The position numbers and the translations under genes are program-made. A stretch of DNA of 64,000 nt from Bacillaceae bacterium. Lineage in GTDB: Bacteria; Bacillota; Bacilli; Bacillales; Alkalibacillaceae. Every line of letters begins with the position of its first letter. Positions within the stretch are counted from its first letter, which is position 1. Positions 62,077 to 64,000 of this stretch are shown here, in pieces. The notes under the pieces were generated by a model. The model saw only the letters and a list, made by a program, of their open reading frames with translations, had not been told where the DNA came from and did no database searches. The DNA lies in NCBI GenBank assembly GCA_017656265.1, contig JACDOD010000002.1, forward strand, positions 1 to 64,000. The letters are read 5' to 3'.

Positions 62077-62519
62077 AGGTGATTTTCACAAAGGATGTCA
62101 AAGGAAAAGGGAAAAAAGGAGAAGTGAAGGATGTATCTGAAGGATACGCACGAAATTACTTGCTGAAAAACAACCTCGCTGTAGAAGCCACAAAGGGGAA
62201 CCTAAAGGCTCTTGAGGCTCAGAAGAAAAAGCAAAAACAACAGGAGCAGGAAGAGCTGAATGAAGCAAAAAAATTAAAGGAAACCATTGAAAAACTTACT
62301 GTTGAGATTACAGCAAAAGCTGGTGACGGCGGCCGTCTGTTTGGTTCAGTTACCAGCAAACAAATTGCTGATGAGCTGAAGAAAAATCACAACATTAAAA
62401 TTGACAAGCGGAAAATTGAACTGGATCAGCCCATTCGTGCACTGGGGTATACCAATGTTCCGGTCAAACTACATCCAGAGGTAACTGGTACGATTAAAGT
62501 GCATATTAAGGAACAATAA
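62073..62519 (+). CDS. rplI: 50S ribosomal protein L9
   Basis: A 148-residue L9 ([34 protein letters not shown]) with a long central helix and a C-terminal rRNA-binding domain containing GGRLFGSVT. Overlap with gdpP indicates coupled translation. Confidence 0.98.
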   Translation: MKVIFTKDVKGKGKKGEVKDVSEGYARNYLLKNNLAVEATKGNLKALEAQKKKQKQQEQEELNEAKKLKETIEKLTVEITAKAGDGGRLFGSVTSKQIADELKKNHNIKIDKRKIELDQPIRALGYTNVPVKLHPEVTGTIKVHIKEQ

Positions 62520-62549
62520 TCCTCTTATTAGAAGAAGGAGGAAACCCGA

Positions 62550-63908
62550 TTGAATGAACTATTAACTGACCGTACACCGCCCCATAATATAGAAGCTGAA
62601 CAGGCGGTACTCGGTGCGGTTTTTTTGGAGCCGGAAGCGATTGTGACCGCATCTGAGGTATTGCTGCCGGAAGATTTTTATCGTGCCAGCCATCAGCGTA
62701 TATTTGAAGCTATGCTGAACCTGTCAGATAAGGGTGAACCTATTGATCTCGTAACCGTTACCACAGCTTTGTCTGATGCTAAACTGTTGGATGAAGTAGG
62801 CGGGGTATCCTATTTAAGCGATCTCGCCAACTCAGTTCCTACTGCCGCAAACATCGAATATTACGCAAAAATCGTAGAAGAAAAATCTACTTTAAGACGG
62901 TTAATTCATGCGGCAACGAATATTGTGAAAACCTGTTATGATGAGGAAGACGTAGAAAATGTATTGAATGATGCCGAGCGTTCCGTATTAGAAGTGTCCA
63001 ATCGGAAAAATACAGGCAATTTTAAAAATATTAAAGATGTCCTGATTGATGTCTATGATAATATCGAGATGCTTCATCATCATGACAATGAAATCACCGG
63101 GGTGCCAACGGGATTTAAGGATTTGGACCAAATTACATCAGGGTTCCAAAAAAACGACCTGATCATTATTGCAGCACGCCCATCCGTGGGTAAAACTGCT
63201 TTCGCTTTGAATATTGCCCAGAACGTTGCTATCCATGCTCAGGAAAATGTGGCGATCTTCAGTCTGGAGATGGGAGCCGAACAGCTGGTCATGCGTATGC
63301 TCTGTGCAGAGGGGAATATTGATGCACAGCGGCTTCGTACGGGCAGGCTTGAATCTGAAGATTGGGGAAAACTCACCATGGCGATGGGAAGCCTGTCAAA
63401 CTCTGGAATTTTTATTGATGATACTCCGGGGATAAAGGTGAGTGAAATACGATCAAAGTGCCGCCGTTTAAAACAGGAACATGGCCTTGGCATGATTCTA
63501 ATTGACTATTTGCAGCTCATTCAGGGAAGTGGACGAAACCGTGAAAACCGTCAGCAGGAAGTTTCGGAAATTTCACGGTCCCTGAAAGCACTGGCGAGGG
63601 AGCTGAATGTGCCGTTAATTGCATTGTCTCAGCTGTCCCGTGGTGTAGAACAGCGTCAGGATAAGCGGCCGATCATGTCTGATATCCGTGAATCCGGAAG
63701 TATTGAGCAGGATGCGGATATCATTGGGTTTTTATATCGTGACGACTATTATAATAAAGAATCAGAAAAGGAAAACATCATTGAAATTATTATTGCCAAG
63801 CAGCGGAACGGACCAGTGGGTACAGTAGAACTGGCGTTTGTGAAAGAATACAATAAGTTCGTGAACCTGGACAGGCGATATAGTGAGGAAGAAGTTCCGC
63901 CGGCATAA
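62550..63908 (+). CDS. dnaC: replicative DNA helicase (DnaB family, B. subtilis DnaC)
   Basis: A hexameric fork helicase of 452 residues. An N-terminal helical domain is followed by RecA-like motifs: Walker A AARPSVGKTAFALN, Walker B MILIDYLQLIQG, and SQLSRGVEQR with the arginine finger segment. The start is TTG 62550, 7 nt after GGAGG (MNELLTDRTPP). It follows rplI as in B. subtilis. There is no intein. Confidence 0.97.
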   Translation: MNELLTDRTPPHNIEAEQAVLGAVFLEPEAIVTASEVLLPEDFYRASHQRIFEAMLNLSDKGEPIDLVTVTTALSDAKLLDEVGGVSYLSDLANSVPTAANIEYYAKIVEEKSTLRRLIHAATNIVKTCYDEEDVENVLNDAERSVLEVSNRKNTGNFKNIKDVLIDVYDNIEMLHHHDNEITGVPTGFKDLDQITSGFQKNDLIIIAARPSVGKTAFALNIAQNVAIHAQENVAIFSLEMGAEQLVMRMLCAEGNIDAQRLRTGRLESEDWGKLTMAMGSLSNSGIFIDDTPGIKVSEIRSKCRRLKQEHGLGMILIDYLQLIQGSGRNRENRQQEVSEISRSLKALARELNVPLIALSQLSRGVEQRQDKRPIMSDIRESGSIEQDADIIGFLYRDDYYNKESEKENIIEIIIAKQRNGPVGTVELAFVKEYNKFVNLDRRYSEEEVPPA

Positions 63909-63927
63909 TGCAAGAATTCATGCAGAT

Positions 63928-63955
63928 CAGACTCCATTCAGGGGTCTGTTTTTTT
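63928..63955 (+). terminator. Rho-independent terminator after dnaC
   Basis: Stem CAGACTCC/GGGGTCTG (one G-U) followed by seven T's. Confidence 0.85.
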
Positions 63956-64000
63956 GTGGGGAAGTTCCTTTTATAAAATCAGGAAAGCCTGCCATTATCC

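Overview
This window is the replication-origin region of a low-GC Gram-positive endospore former of the family Bacillaceae. The gene order (bofA, yaaL, recR, yaaK, dnaX, SRP RNA, tadA, yaaH, dgk/dck, serS, pdxT, pdxS, dacA, guaB, yaaC, gyrA, gyrB, remB, recF, yaaA, dnaN, dnaA, oriC, rpmH, rnpA, yidC, jag, mnmE, mnmG, rsmG, noc, parA, parB, ychF, rpsF, ssb, rpsR, yybS, gdpP, rplI, dnaC) matches Bacillus subtilis closely. Protein divergence and the accessory genes suggest a Virgibacillus/Oceanobacillus/Lentibacillus-type halotolerant genus; the genus is an inference.

Layout. Positions 1-250 hold tandem promoters and the leader of an rRNA operon whose 16S gene lies just outside the window (minus strand). 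From 255 to 36664 most genes are on the minus strand, co-directional with the fork leaving oriC to the left. The exceptions (yaaH, the yuxH-like/VOC block, dgk-dck, yaaC) run head-on. oriC is bipartite: a large DnaA-box cluster lies between dnaA and rpmH (about 36.79-37.16 kb), and an unwinding region with DnaA-trio-like triplets lies between dnaN and dnaA (about 35.16-35.30 kb). From 37.2 kb rightward nearly all core genes are on the plus strand. Three perfect 16-bp parS sites (44055, 46848, 50502) surround noc-parA-parB.

Accessory DNA sits in two main places. On the left arm, between yaaH and dgk, are a DUF3891 gene, a decayed CoA-transferase gene, acsA and a hotdog thioesterase (each with a CcpA cre site), an EAL-HDOD signalling protein, a small zinc-ribbon-like membrane protein and a VOC protein. 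Next to these is a 2.8-kb island integrated into tRNA-Arg(CCU), carrying a NERD-domain protein, a polytopic membrane protein and two broken integrases fused head to head. A bactofilin/M23 peptidase pair, a tRNA-Ser(UGA), a truncated nucleotidyltransferase and a serS T-box follow. On the right arm, between rpsR and yybS, are a two-component sodium/solute symporter, a small membrane protein, an unexplained 92-nt structured element and a three-gene cluster gtrA-sqdX-sqdB. This cluster encodes what looks like a complete sulfoquinovosyl diacylglycerol (sulfolipid) pathway, unusual for a non-photosynthetic Firmicute.

The most interesting items are the sulfolipid operon, the tRNA-Arg island with its NERD plus membrane-protein cargo, the structured element at 55931-56022, and the rpmH-rnpA spacer with three hairpins and a 32-codon ORF.
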